From the NCBI GenBank assembly GCA_036897625.1, contig JAYMTA010000836.1, positions 1 through 23,755 on the forward strand: a stretch of DNA of 23,755 nt, given 5' to 3'. The notes beneath the pieces were generated by a model that was not told where the DNA came from, ran no database searches, and worked only from the letters and a program-made list of their open reading frames with translations. Source of the DNA: Pelargonium cotyledonis (taxonomy: Eukaryota; Streptophyta; Magnoliopsida; Geraniales; Geraniaceae). Positions 12,401-23,755 of the stretch are shown one piece after another. A program made the position numbers and the translations under genes. The stretch's first letter is position 1. Each line of letters starts with the position of its first letter.

Positions 12401-13663
12401 AAAGAAGAAGAAGAAAGGTACATGTTGATAACCTCAATATTAAGACTATCTATGTCAGTGAGAACTTTTTGAGCCGATGACAAAGAGGATACTGGGAACA
12501 TCCATAACCTGCAGTTTAGAAAGCATCAGGATAAAAGGCTGTATTCTTACAAGTTAAAACTGCATCAGCATATGTAAAACATGCATCCAGCATAAAAAGT
12601 CCATACATTACCTTTCTTTGCTATTCCAGGTGGCTTTGGGGATCTTGCGGAAAGCTGCTATAACTACCTAGACCAAGATAAAGCATAAAATATAAGCAAA
12701 ATAAGAGTCATTCAAGCAATGCCATTGAAACTTTACACAAAAAGCTAGAAGATTTACTTGATCATATGAAAATTTAGCGGCAATGTTTCCAGTGGCGTGA
12801 AGAAAAAATTTAACGGGGAGCTTCGGTAATTCCTTCGAACTTCCACCTTTCCAGATAAAGCCGTAACATATGCAGTCACCAAGATACAGTTAGAGATGAC
12901 TTCAGACCGAATTGTTTGAACTTAAAGCCAGCTCAAAGAAAATAATAAAGTAACACTAGTGTCATAGATGTGTTGTAGGATTATTGAAAGACGGAAAAAA
13001 GAACTAACCAGTGGAATCTTTTGAAGAGGCCCGAGCGGGCAATATTTTGGACCCAGGCAACAATGGTTCTACCTGATATCACAATTACAAGTACATTAAG
13101 AAATAACCCAGTCAAAAGTCTAAATCACCATTGAAAATGCTACTCTCAATGAAATGAAATGCTATCAATTTTCAGTAATTTAAGTTGTATCGCTCATTGT
13201 TATGTGTCATCAACCCATCCTAAGAAAGACACTCACAAATAGATTAAATGACAACAGCAAACACAATGTCAGGATCAATTAGAAACCTCCAATGTTTGCC
13301 CACAAAATCACATTTTGCAACTTAAACACGCAAGACAAAGAGCAACATAGCCCTAAAATAGAAATGAGAAAGAACCCATTATTTTTCTACCAAGAACGAG
13401 AAAAGGGTAGAACTTACCCAATTAGAACAAGAAGAGTCAGTGGTGGGTTTCGCTGGAGTCCACTGGAAGTTGCTGGTTGAAGGTGCAGGTTGCTGTCTCT
13501 GTTCTTGAGGCAGGTTTTGATTACTAGAAGAAGAAGGACAAGTAGTAGAGACAGACGCGGTAGAAGAAGAGGAGAAGCCGCGTTGTTGGGCGATTTGCTT
13601 CAGAGCGTCACGTTCGAGGGAATCGAGCTCTTCAGCACTCAATTCCCAGTCGTCCAAGTCCAT
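3528..13663 (-). CDS. CHR18: SMARCAL1/HARP-type SNF2 annealing helicase (CHR18 orthologue)
   Basis: ATP-driven DNA-annealing (fork-remodelling) SNF2 protein, nuclear, 705 residues from 24 coding exons. Exons in transcript order: 13418-13663, 13009-13072, 12758-12846, 12612-12667, 12433-12508, 12112-12178, 11638-11704, 11410-11476, 11245-11328, 11121-11162, 10803-10958, 8770-8847, 7769-7837, 7600-7665, 7380-7508, 6908-6964, 5942-6031, 5702-5767, 5414-5482, 5238-5342, 4977-5102, 3965-4023, 3782-3818, 3528-3680. All introns are GT-AG and all phases join. Start at [18 protein letters not shown]-like domain about 113-177; Walker A DEMGLGKT 235-242; motif Ia APSSL 262-266; DESH box 343-346; SGTP 373-376; helicase C lobe with KFLIFAHHQ 527-535, RAGGVGLTL from 585 and [11 protein letters not shown] 613-623. 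A PIP-box-like QKTLDSFV lies at 678-685. Arabidopsis CHR18 is of similar length (about 670, recalled). No HNH nuclease domain is present, unlike some ZRANB3-type relatives. Confidence 0.93.
3749..3773. repeat. (GA)n microsatellite in CHR18 intron 23
   Basis: Twelve GA units lie eight bases inside the donor of the 101-bp last CHR18 intron. In the CHR18 transcript this is a CU-rich run immediately after the 5' splice site. Confidence 0.9.
4024..4976 (-). other. CHR18 intron 21 (953 bp), no embedded gene
   Basis: This stretch lies between the exons ending in RIGQ and beginning VSSVNIYY. It holds an A-run at about 4370-4387 and AT-rich sequence. A 62-residue plus-strand open frame at 4542-4730 has no family resemblance. 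Nothing else is recognised. Confidence 0.75.
5514..5552. repeat. Impure (GA)n microsatellite in CHR18 intron 18
   Basis: A GA-rich run with single-base interruptions lies within the intron between the CHR18 exons at 5702-5767 and 5414-5482. It is oriented as CU in the CHR18 transcript. Confidence 0.85.
6032..6907 (-). other. CHR18 intron 16 (876 bp), no embedded gene
   Basis: AT-rich intron between the exon encoding [12 protein letters not shown] and the exon encoding [12 protein letters not shown]. It contains a short GT run near 6528-6538. No coding, RNA-gene or transposon signature was seen. Confidence 0.75.
7838..8769 (-). other. CHR18 intron 12 (932 bp), no embedded gene
   Basis: This intron separates the DESH-box exon from the SGTP exon. 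It has a short GAGAGAGA patch near 7900-7907 and otherwise AT-rich sequence. No gene or repeat family was recognised. Confidence 0.75.
8848..10802 (-). other. CHR18 intron 11 (1955 bp), longest intron, possible old insertion
   Basis: This intron lies between the exon ending [10 protein letters not shown] and the exon opening LVIADESH. It is at least twice as long as any other CHR18 intron. It contains a (GA)n run at 9459-9491. Next to it is a more GC-rich stretch (about 9550-9860) with a 150-residue minus-strand frame at 9371-9823 and overlapping frames on the plus strand. The encoded sequences match no family I recognise. The C-terminal part of the minus frame is only the low-complexity Ser-Leu translation of the GA run. 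Likely a decayed insertion or a chance frame; not called as a gene. Confidence 0.6.
9459..9491. repeat. (GA)n microsatellite in CHR18 intron 11
   Basis: About sixteen uninterrupted GA units, preceded by GATAGATAGACA. It reads as CU repeats in the CHR18 pre-mRNA. Confidence 0.92.
11891..11935. repeat. 15-bp direct repeat in CHR18 intron 6
   Basis: ACATTGACCAATAGT occurs at 11891-11905 and again at 11921-11935, with a spacer of 15 bases containing an A-run. It looks like a small local duplication inside the intron. Confidence 0.8.
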
Positions 13664-13830
13664 TGAGACACGCCTGTGCCTGTGCGCGCTCTTTCTGATA
13701 TTGTTCTTCTTTGGGTTTTTGCCGAATGAGTGCAATTTTGCAGGGGATTTTGATTTGATTGTGTTTTGAACTCAAAAATGGAGGAAAAAAGGGTTTCTTG
13801 AATTTATATTATAACGAAATGTTCAAGACA
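13664..13830 (-). promoter_or_regulatory. CHR18 leader and core promoter
   Basis: On the minus strand, TATAAA (complement of 13803-13808) lies about 140 bases before the CHR18 ATG. Transcription would start near 13775 with a leader of roughly 110 bases. An in-frame upstream ATG at 13735 would add 24 basic residues (His/Arg/Lys-rich). The ATG at 13663 was preferred because [20 protein letters not shown] is the family N-terminus as recalled. Confidence 0.45.
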
Positions 13831-14560
13831 TCAACAGCTAATCTAAAGGTCACACCTTTACTATAGCTAACTCAAAATCACATCATTTTTGCTCATTTTA
13901 CAGATCAATTTTGAAGTTTCTTTAATTTTTCTTATAACTGATGCTAGTACTCTAATTTCATTCATAATTCATAAAATACAATAGGGCACGATCATAAGAT
14001 GTATTAGGACATATTAATGCAATTTCTTTTGAAATTTGTTTCATTTTGACTTTTCAAGTATTAATTTTGTTTTAAATCATACTTAATTTAGATATACAAC
14101 ACTTCTCAAGTGTTAATATATTTTAAATTTTATTTTAATACATGTGCATACTACTCTACAACTCTAACTAACTTTTTACAATCTTGTTTTAAAAACTAGA
14201 TAAGATGACGCCTATTTTGAAATTGCTTGAGTACTAATGATGGGCTATACCTTAGTGTTGAAGTATTGGCGTAGGATCATATTATCACAAAACTATAGAA
14301 ATTTACCTAGGAAAGCAAAATTTCAATTCAAATAATATAACGTTTCATCGCATATCCTTCCAATGTGAGGCGCATAATTATATAATATGTATATTCATGA
14401 AACGGTACAATCATATCAGATTATGACTATGACATTGGAGGAGATATGTGATATTCATGGAGAAAATAACAATTCCCATGTGTACGTAGGAGGAAGCTTC
14501 TTGGGATGTTCCTTGCATTAATTTGTCTTTTGTAAATCATTACCATACTAGTTATTTCAC
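13831..14560. other. Intergenic region between CHR18 and the aspartic proteinase gene
   Basis: AT-rich sequence between two divergently transcribed genes. No gene, RNA or mobile element was recognised. It presumably holds both upstream regions. Confidence 0.6.
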
Positions 14561-14755
14561 TTCACTTTATTTTGAAAATGCTCTCTCAACCAGTCTAAAC
14601 TCATCAGCTGCTACAACTTGAGTTCAACTACTCTTGTCATCAACATTTCAAGAACTCATATTCTTGTTTCCAGAACTTGTAGTCTCTGGCCTATCAAAAA
14701 AACAAAGAACTTTAGTCTCTGGTTTTTAATTTGCTCAAACTTACGTACTGATCAG

Positions 14756-15350
14756 GTATATACGGGTTTCTTCTGATCTTGCATCTTATTTAATTTACCT
14801 GCTAAATTCTCTTGATGATGACACTCATTACTTTACTTGCTTATACAGTCAAGATGCAAATTCAATTTGTGTGTTTGAAACTGTTTTATGATGAGGTTCT
14901 CATATATATTAATTGCTTCACCAAACTCACAAGTTGCCTTAGCTAGATTGTTGATATCTTTAAATAAGTATTCAGTAGTGTTGTCTCTGTTACTAGTTAG
15001 GAGCAAATATCAGTTCATGTTTCTTATATACATTACATAGAAACCATGATTGGCCACTATGCCTTTACTTGTAGAATTGAAGTCAAGTACATAAACAATT
15101 TAACCTATATCATGTATCCATGAGTTTGTCTTTGTCCCAACACAATTCGTTTGTTGTGTTTCATGAGAATATGTGGCCATGTCAATGATAATGTGGATTC
15201 AAAAATTGTGAACAAACTACGCGTATTGGAAGATGGATAATGATCTACTTACAATGAACAACATAGTACACATATATGCCAATGTCTGTAATTGCATACA
15301 AGTGTTCAAATTTGTTGTTCTGCATATAATTGGCGTTTTCCTTGTCGTAG
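14756..15350 (+). other. Probable 5'-UTR intron of the aspartic proteinase gene
   Basis: A donor CAG|GTATAT at 14755/14756 and an acceptor TCGTAG|GAG at 15350/15351 bracket a T-rich stretch of 595 bases without coding potential. It ends three bases before the initiating ATG. A leader intron just before the start codon is usual in plant phytepsin genes. A non-coding first exon would end at 14755. Confidence 0.55.
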
Positions 15351-18017
<2,667 letters not shown>

Positions 18018-18260
18018 CCACTAGGTATTAGCAAGATGGATGGATGTATGGTACGTTGCAAATGGGAACAGGACATGAATAGTTAATTTGGTGTGTGTTA
18101 TTATGTTATGTTCATGTATTAAAATAGTTGAACTTTAAGGATTAGTTTGTAAAAAACGCTAAAGTAGTTGTATTAATTAAGAATCAGACCCATGCTTATA
18201 TTATCTTGCAAATGGGAGATGCTGGTTCATGCAAAAAAAGGCTAGTCCGTAAAAAGGATA
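18018..18260. other. 3' UTR of the aspartic proteinase gene and spacer
   Basis: AT-rich sequence following the stop codon. No gene is seen before the tRNA on the opposite strand. Confidence 0.55.
18251..18255 (-). terminator. RNA polymerase III T-run terminator of tRNA-Gly
   Basis: A run of five A on the plus strand gives TTTTT on the transcript strand, five bases past the tRNA 3' end. Confidence 0.6.
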
Positions 18261-18331
18261 TGCACCAGCCGGGAATCGAACCCGGGTCTGTACCGTGGCA
18301 GGGGACTATTCTACCACTAGACCACTGGGGC
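18261..18331 (-). tRNA. tRNA-Gly (anticodon GCC), with two stem mismatches
   Basis: The 71-base minus-strand sequence matches plant tRNA-Gly(GCC) almost throughout. The anticodon GCC is the complement of 18297-18299. An intact A box (TGGTCTAGTGG) and B box (GGTTCGATTCC) are present, and the discriminator base is A. Two positions differ from the usual plant sequence as recalled, both A to C. Acceptor-stem C3 (18329) faces U (18264), and anticodon-stem C (18304) faces U (18292). Each breaks a Watson-Crick pair. A TTTTT terminator lies just downstream on the minus strand (complement of 18251-18255). Either a weakly folding functional copy or an early pseudogene. Confidence 0.85.
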
Positions 18332-19044
18332 TGTTAGGCTGTGACCATCGCTATAACACAATTGATTCTTAATTATGATCTAAAATGAACTCAAAAATTA
18401 TTTCCAACTACCCTTATCTAACTTGATATTTCACCATTAATAGTTCGTTATTCGTGTATACGGTTTGTGTCGAAAGTTTAATTTTTTAATTTTCGAATTT
18501 CTGTTAAATGAGTGAGGCAACACAATATGATTTAGCTAGTATATTTAAATAATATTAGTTTGACTTAAGGCATCCAATCATTGACTTTCTTTTCCTCATG
18601 CATGTTCCATCTATAAACATGGTGTAACTTCCATCATCAATAAAGGAAAACCATATACAGATACTATTCTTTTTTATTCCACTCCAAATTTTTATTGTTA
18701 TATACTATATTAAAAGAAATAGGAACACATAACATAATGTGCGATGTAAGTGCACACATGTGCTTACAAGAATATATGAATATGTATGATACTATTTTTT
18801 TATTGAGGTTATGATAGATGAGTTATGTGTATTTGGTGTGCACAAACGTATATATGATGGAACTTTCTTTCTACAAAAACAAAACCAGATGTATTCTCAA
18901 CAACACCAAAAACAATCTCCATATATAATTTCCAACATATATATTTCTATGTACCTTTCTCTGTAGCTAAACAATATTTTTCTTCAATACCAAGCGTATT
19001 ATATGTGTAATTCTTACAAGCCACAACCTCGGTGCCATGCAGTA
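18332..19044. other. Intergenic DNA and WRKY 3' UTR
   Basis: AT-rich stretch between the tRNA and the WRKY stop codon. The right part (about 18850-19044) is presumably WRKY 3' untranslated sequence. No gene or repeat family was recognised. Confidence 0.55.
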
Positions 19045-21832
19045 CTAGTTGGTGGAGAATGTGGTGCACGACTGAGGCAGCAGCTGCGGTGAACCAGACA
19101 GCCGGGAAGAAGTGTCCCCACCACTGTCGTCACCACCACGACTTGTCCCCATAAATGTAGCAATGGCCTGTGCTAGCGCCGACGTGAAGCTAGGATCGGT
19201 GGCAATGGCGGCGGTGACCGTGTCCACCAAATTGGAAGGGTTGTCGTTGTTGTTGTTGGGGACGTGGTGCAATGGGGGCATCATGGGCAGCTTGGAGGAC
19301 ATAAATAAGGGGTGCCCCACGAGATGAGGGCCTCCAAGTAGAGGAAAAGGGAAGGGCAAGGTAGGTCTTTGAGCAAACTGCATGCCACTGTTAGGGTTAG
19401 GGTTGTGATTGTGTGTTAGATCTAGGGTTATTGTAGGGTATGGGACGGAGGTAGAGAAGGTGGCCATGGTTGAGTATGGCATTGATGATGATGGTGGGAA
19501 GAAACCGACCGGCGAGTTGCTGACTGTTGAACCGGAGAGAAGCATGTTTGCTGCTGCCGAGGTGGTGCTTGCCATGGCGGTGGCTGCCGGAGGAAGAGGG
19601 TGGTTGTGGTTCCCTTCATAGGTTGTTATTAGAATGGTCTTGTCCTCTGCACATCTTTGCACCTGTTCAAAATTAATTATATGATTATAAGAGAAAGATG
19701 CTAATATTGGTAATTGAAATTTAATATGTGACACATGTATGTTTGTTTAAACAAGTGCACAAACGCAACGGACGGGCACAAATTTTTAATTGGAATATGA
19801 TTGTAATGGTTGGTTAATAAATTGTTGTTTGTGTACTTATTTATTATGAATCTGGTCTTTTTCTCGTTTAAATGATAGTCTAAATATGTACCTGCTTGCG
19901 AACCGGACATCCAACAGCCATACTGCACCTATAGTAAGCTCGGGGACAAGGGTTTCCCTTTGCCATCTTTTGACCATATTTCCTCCATTGGCATCCATCA
20001 TTAATCTGCTTAATCGACTACAACAACTTAGTTACTTTGATCAAATATCAATTAATATAATGGTAGAGCTTATAAAAAAGTTGACAATTTGTGTGTGCAT
20101 GAGTTCATGTCGTGCTGATGAAGGTAAAGGTTGTTAGTGTGTTACAGAGTCCAACATGATAATCGTGTTGACATGACATGACAAGATATGCTAATTTTGT
20201 GACATGAATTGTCACCCTCTAATAGCATATATATATATATTATAGTTAATTAGTTAGTTTAGTAATGGTGAAGCTTAATTACCATAGGTGCATCTGATCT
20301 TGCCCTGATGGAGACCCTAGCCTTCCTACAAGATGCATCAGAAGCCGTCTGCTCTTCTACACTGTTTAGTCTTGCCATCTTCTGGCTCCTTTGATCGTGA
20401 TCGAGATCATCGTCATCACGCTCGTGATTCTTGGATATTGTTTCATCGCCATTGTTAATTGGAGAAGCCAATAATATTGGTTCTTGCTTGGTACTCTTGT
20501 TGTCTGGATTGTGAGAATGGTCTGATGCAGCTGCAGCTGCACCTGCAGATGATGGTACTGGCTCTATGAACTGCCTCGTCTTCATGCCATTTTCCACATC
20601 ATCTTTCTAACATATTCAAACAATATTGACTCAATTCATGAATATATTGTTGATTATATATATAGTTCAAATAATAGAATAATTGTATCCCATCTAACAT
20701 ATTTATTTTGCTTAATTCTATATAAATGGGGGCAAAAATGCAGTCTGCTCTAGCTTTTGACTTACCCAAATCGTGACATGTATCAAGAAATAAAATTAGC
20801 CCTATATATTAAAATGAAATAAAAGAAAGCATGAAATATATGGTGACATTTATTAATTTCTTGTATTTTTTATATATTAATATTTCATACATATATATAT
20901 TTGCGAGACGCTCTTTCCAGATTGACTAAACGAGCCAATATGTATAAATGCATCCGTACACTTGCAGCCATCCAGATAGTAAATTAACAGGGATAGATCA
21001 TAGAACAGTTTATTTTCCTTATTTTATGATCTACTACATAATAAAAAAAATCAAGTTTCCAATTGAGATTAACTTAATTAAGATGATCTATTATGTGGTA
21101 TGACAAACATCTTATATATTCTTAACATAATTGAAGATTAGTATAATAAAGTTGATCAAATTAAGAATATAAAAACTATGATCAAGAAACTATGTAGACA
21201 ATAAGAAGGGAACTTTAATTAGTTAAATGGTTAATTGGTATGTAGTACCTGATGGTGAATGTGAAAATTGGAGTTGGATGGTTGTTTTTGCATGGCAAAA
21301 AAGAGTTGACCCTGAAGAGCACTGTAGTTTCTGGAAATCTGATCCAGCATGCTCCTTAGCTTCTGGTTTTCACCTCTCAGTTGCTCCAGCTTCGCTTTCA
21401 ACACTCTCACCTAATTAACATACTATTGAACATTAACAACCACATAATTTAATTTCTATGCATATTTTTCAAAACAAGTGATGTAGTACTCACTTGTGTA
21501 GTTGTTGCAGATGGATGAGTTTCTTGTATCTTGGACTGGTTTGTGGAGGTACTTAGGCTGAGAATACTTGGTCTGATACTAGTCTACACAAATAAAATCC
21601 AATACCATATAAATAAATATACAGTATATATATTCAAGAAGATGATGATCGATCAATAATTAATAGTACGTAGAAATTTAAGAGTTACCAAGGTGGAAGA
21701 AGACGATACGTCCATGGCGTCAAGGCAATTAGCATCATGATGAAGACCTGATCTGGAAAATAAATCTAACTCCTTGATCGCATGCTTCTTCTGATCATGA
21801 TCAGATACTGAATTATCTTCATGCTCTACCAT
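19045..21832 (-). CDS. Group IIb WRKY transcription factor (WRKY6/31/42/47-like)
   Basis: Nuclear W-box-binding factor of 483 residues from six exons: 21689-21832, 21494-21583, 21249-21410, 20283-20606, 19892-20005, 19045-19662, all phase 0. An in-frame TGA lies just before the ATG. A leucine-zipper-like [18 protein letters not shown] segment starts at residue 79, followed by [15 protein letters not shown], both hallmarks of group IIb. A charged, acidic linker (about 165-220) and a basic [14 protein letters not shown] segment precede the WRKY domain. WRKYGQK is at 247-253. The zinc finger is C-x5-C-x23-H-x-H using Cys267, Cys273, His297 and His299. The domain is split by the V-type intron (RKQ|VQR) found in groups IIa/IIb. 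The C-terminus contains TITLDLTHN, a conserved IIb block with an EAR-like LDL core. Relatives act in phosphate, senescence and metal-stress responses; orthology to one Arabidopsis member is not certain, WRKY47-like being my best guess by length. Confidence 0.93.
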
Positions 21833-21908
21833 TTCTAGTTGCTGCTGCTTGAAGATGTGATCTCAACTAGCTTGGTAGAGAGAAGGAAAGTACTACAAGT
21901 CGTATATA
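21833..21908 (-). promoter_or_regulatory. WRKY leader and TATA box
   Basis: TATATA (complement of 21903-21908) lies about 70 bases before the WRKY ATG. Transcription would start near 21875 with a short leader of about 40 bases. Confidence 0.4.
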
Positions 21909-22092
21909 TTAGTATTATTTGGCAGTACAAGTTTTGGAAGAGTTCAATTATTTTTTAATTTAATTATAATATATTGGGTGACGGGTGTGACCGAACACTG
22001 GGACGGACTGCTACGCATTATGTTATATTTGTGTTGCGCAAGCAGCAATGATGGATAGATTACAGCTGGCTTCTTGAAACGCCGTCCACTCA

Positions 22093-22098
22093 AGTCAA
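22093..22098 (-). promoter_or_regulatory. W-box (TTGACT) upstream of the WRKY gene
   Basis: TTGACT on the minus strand, about 260 bases before the start codon. W-box core TTGAC plus C/T is the site of WRKY factors; use in feedback control is inferred. Confidence 0.4.
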
Positions 22099-22127
22099 CC
22101 ATCCTCTCCAACGGTTGTTACAAGTAA

Positions 22128-22229
22128 GAAAATATGGACACTCTAGGACCCACCTCTCTTCTGTTTCCATGACAACCTGAAAATATGGACACTCTAGGAC
22201 CCACCTCTCTTCTATTTCCATGACAATCT
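22128..22229. repeat. 51-bp tandem direct duplication in the WRKY upstream region
   Basis: Two adjacent copies, 22128-22178 and 22179-22229, are aligned without gaps and differ at two positions (G/A and C/T). Each copy carries GGACCCAC, the reverse of a class I TCP-factor site (GTGGGNCC). The duplication therefore doubles that motif about 300-400 bases before the start codon. The low divergence suggests a fairly recent event. Confidence 0.92.
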
Positions 22230-22231
22230 GG

Positions 22232-22239
22232 CCACGTCA
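22232..22239. promoter_or_regulatory. ACGT element (CCACGTCA) upstream of the WRKY gene
   Basis: CCACGTCA, TGACGTGG on the gene strand, abuts the tandem duplication. It resembles bZIP/ABRE sites. Motif only. Confidence 0.35.
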
Positions 22240-22259
22240 CTCCTCACTCTTGCATTCAT

Positions 22260-23755
22260 TCAACATAAATACAATAGTAGAAAATATTAGTTATGCTAAG
22301 ATTTAACCATAATGAAACAGGGATTAGGTTTGTTAAACATCTTCCCTAAATTAATCCCAGGGAAATTAAGGAAAATACCAAAACTTTTAGGCAAAGCAAA
22401 TGGTCAATGCTCTGATTGGAAATTATCTTAATAAATACAGCACTATAATGCTTGGATTTTTATATGAATAGACAAGATTTGAGATATCTGTACCAGTAAA
22501 CTAATAGGTAGTCATGTTGATATATATACTTCCAAATAAATAATAATCTTCTCTGCAAGTTCTATATGATAAAATGTCATCACGACGACAATGATCGCTC
22601 AGTGACAAATCTGTATTAAATAGTAATTACATTAATTAATTAATTGTTATCCTGGAAACAAATCATCTGCCAAGATTGGGCATTATTGTAGAAGATATCC
22701 ACAGTAAAATAAATAAATGCTAGTTTGGTCAAGATGTTGAAAAAGTGGTCATTGACAGATGAAGATATGGTTGAACCCGGAAACAAGGAAATGATCAAGA
22801 ATGGTTGGGTGGTCGATCACTAAAAACCAAAAGCGTATATATATGCCAGTCCATTTATGTAGTCTCGTTTCAAGTATATATATATATATATAAACACACA
22901 CAATCCAACCTTGTAATTTATAAATATAATATGTATGCCAAAACCGTACGTCTTTGATTGTAATTTTCATGGCTAGTTGGAAGAAATTAACTAGATGAGT
23001 AATGTCCAATTCAGGCTTCAAAATTGTTGACATTCAACACAGATTCATTAGTATTTTGTAAATAATTAACATTGTTCTAATGATTTTCAAAAGGCAAATA
23101 TGGATTCAAAGTCGTGACTCGTAGTAATTATAAGTGTGTTTATTATTATTTTTAATTACAACGTGATCAGAGACTATTATAAATTAATTAATAAATTAAC
23201 AGATACAAATTAAATATTTGGGATGAGATGAATATTGAAGTAATTATTGACATTGAATAAAATATAATTTAGCGTATAGTGGCTACGTAAATGAATAATG
23301 GTTAAGAGTCAATTGAATTAAGAAAAAAGGAAAGCTACCTAGATGACGACGTATAGAAAAGAAAAGTAGTGTATATACATGTAGATGTAGCTCAAAATTT
23401 ATTGTACATTTTGTCAATGAGATGCCTTATAGGGTGCGTGCCCAATTGGACCATACCTTATCTATATACTCGTATATACAATTCTACTCTCCTTGAGGAC
23501 CTCTCCAAATCATCAAACTATAAACCACTACTAATAAATGGTAATCAACTAGTTTTTTTACCCGGCGTTGCTCGGTTAGTTGTTTTATTTTGCATTACCG
23601 TTGTTTAATTTAATAATTTATTCTTTCGGCCATCAATTTTCAACTCAAATTCTAAATTCAAAGAAACACAATATATCTATGTATGTAGTCTTTAATTTAT
23701 ATTATATTTAATTAGAACTTCTCAAAATTTATCATTAATTTTTTTTAAATAAATT
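22260..23755. other. AT-rich DNA without a recognised gene
   Basis: No protein family, splice structure or RNA gene was recognised. A TATATA run with an adjoining CA run lies at about 22876-22903. The open frames at 22749-23033 (minus) and 23369-23608 (plus) are of low complexity or lack resemblance. A GC-rich ACCCGGCGTTGCTCGG patch near 23560 is discussed as a finding. Confidence 0.55.
22402..22407 (-). promoter_or_regulatory. W-box (TTGACC) upstream of the WRKY gene
   Basis: GGTCAA on the plus strand is TTGACC on the gene strand, about 570 bases before the start codon. A further copy lies at 22727-22732. Confidence 0.35.

Noticed and set aside
13664-13735. Upstream in-frame ATG of CHR18 adding 24 residues
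   Set aside because: The added residues are not family-like and the ATG at 13663 gives the recognised N-terminus; it cannot be fully excluded.
22749-23033. 94-residue minus-strand frame
   Set aside because: It includes a Tyr-Ile repeat translated from the TATATA run and has no homology signal.

Overview
The window is nuclear DNA from a flowering plant, most likely a eudicot. The evidence is AT-rich intergenic DNA, many short GT-AG introns with AT-rich interiors, plant-only protein architectures (an aspartic proteinase with a saposin-like plant-specific insert, a group IIb WRKY factor, a DGAT3), a tRNA-Gly gene and a Stowaway-type MITE. The species cannot be fixed from the sequence alone. Exon-intron structures below were built by hand from splice sites, reading phase and family alignment from memory. 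All four protein genes assemble into uninterrupted reading frames.

Layout, left to right. (1) 1-78: one end of a tRNA-derived SINE-like repeat, running off the left edge. (2) about 600-2645, plus strand: DGAT3, a soluble [2Fe-2S] diacylglycerol acyltransferase with two coding exons and a promoter rich in ACGT (G-box/ABRE) elements. (3) 3078-3330: a 253-bp Stowaway-like MITE between two gene 3' ends. (4) 3528-13663, minus strand: CHR18, a SMARCAL1/HARP-type SNF2 annealing helicase with 24 coding exons encoding 705 residues. DGAT3 and CHR18 lie tail to tail; from memory their Arabidopsis orthologues are also immediate neighbours (At1g48300 and At1g48310), so this looks like an old conserved gene pair. 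(5) 15354-18017, plus strand: a phytepsin-type aspartic proteinase with 13 coding exons, 502 residues and probably a 5'-UTR intron. Its flap tyrosine and the residue after the second catalytic DSG are changed. (6) 18261-18331, minus strand: tRNA-Gly(GCC) with two stem mismatches. (7) 19045-21832, minus strand: a group IIb WRKY transcription factor with six exons and 483 residues. Its upstream region has W-boxes and a perfect-period 51-bp tandem duplication. (8) 22260-23755: AT-rich DNA without a recognisable gene, with a weak Helitron-like motif near the right edge.

The genes do not form a pathway: lipid synthesis, replication-fork repair, vacuolar/secretory proteolysis and stress transcription are simply neighbours. 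No virus-like element or bacterial-type system was found. The most unusual item is the aspartic proteinase, whose active-site surroundings depart from the family while the rest of the protein is well kept.
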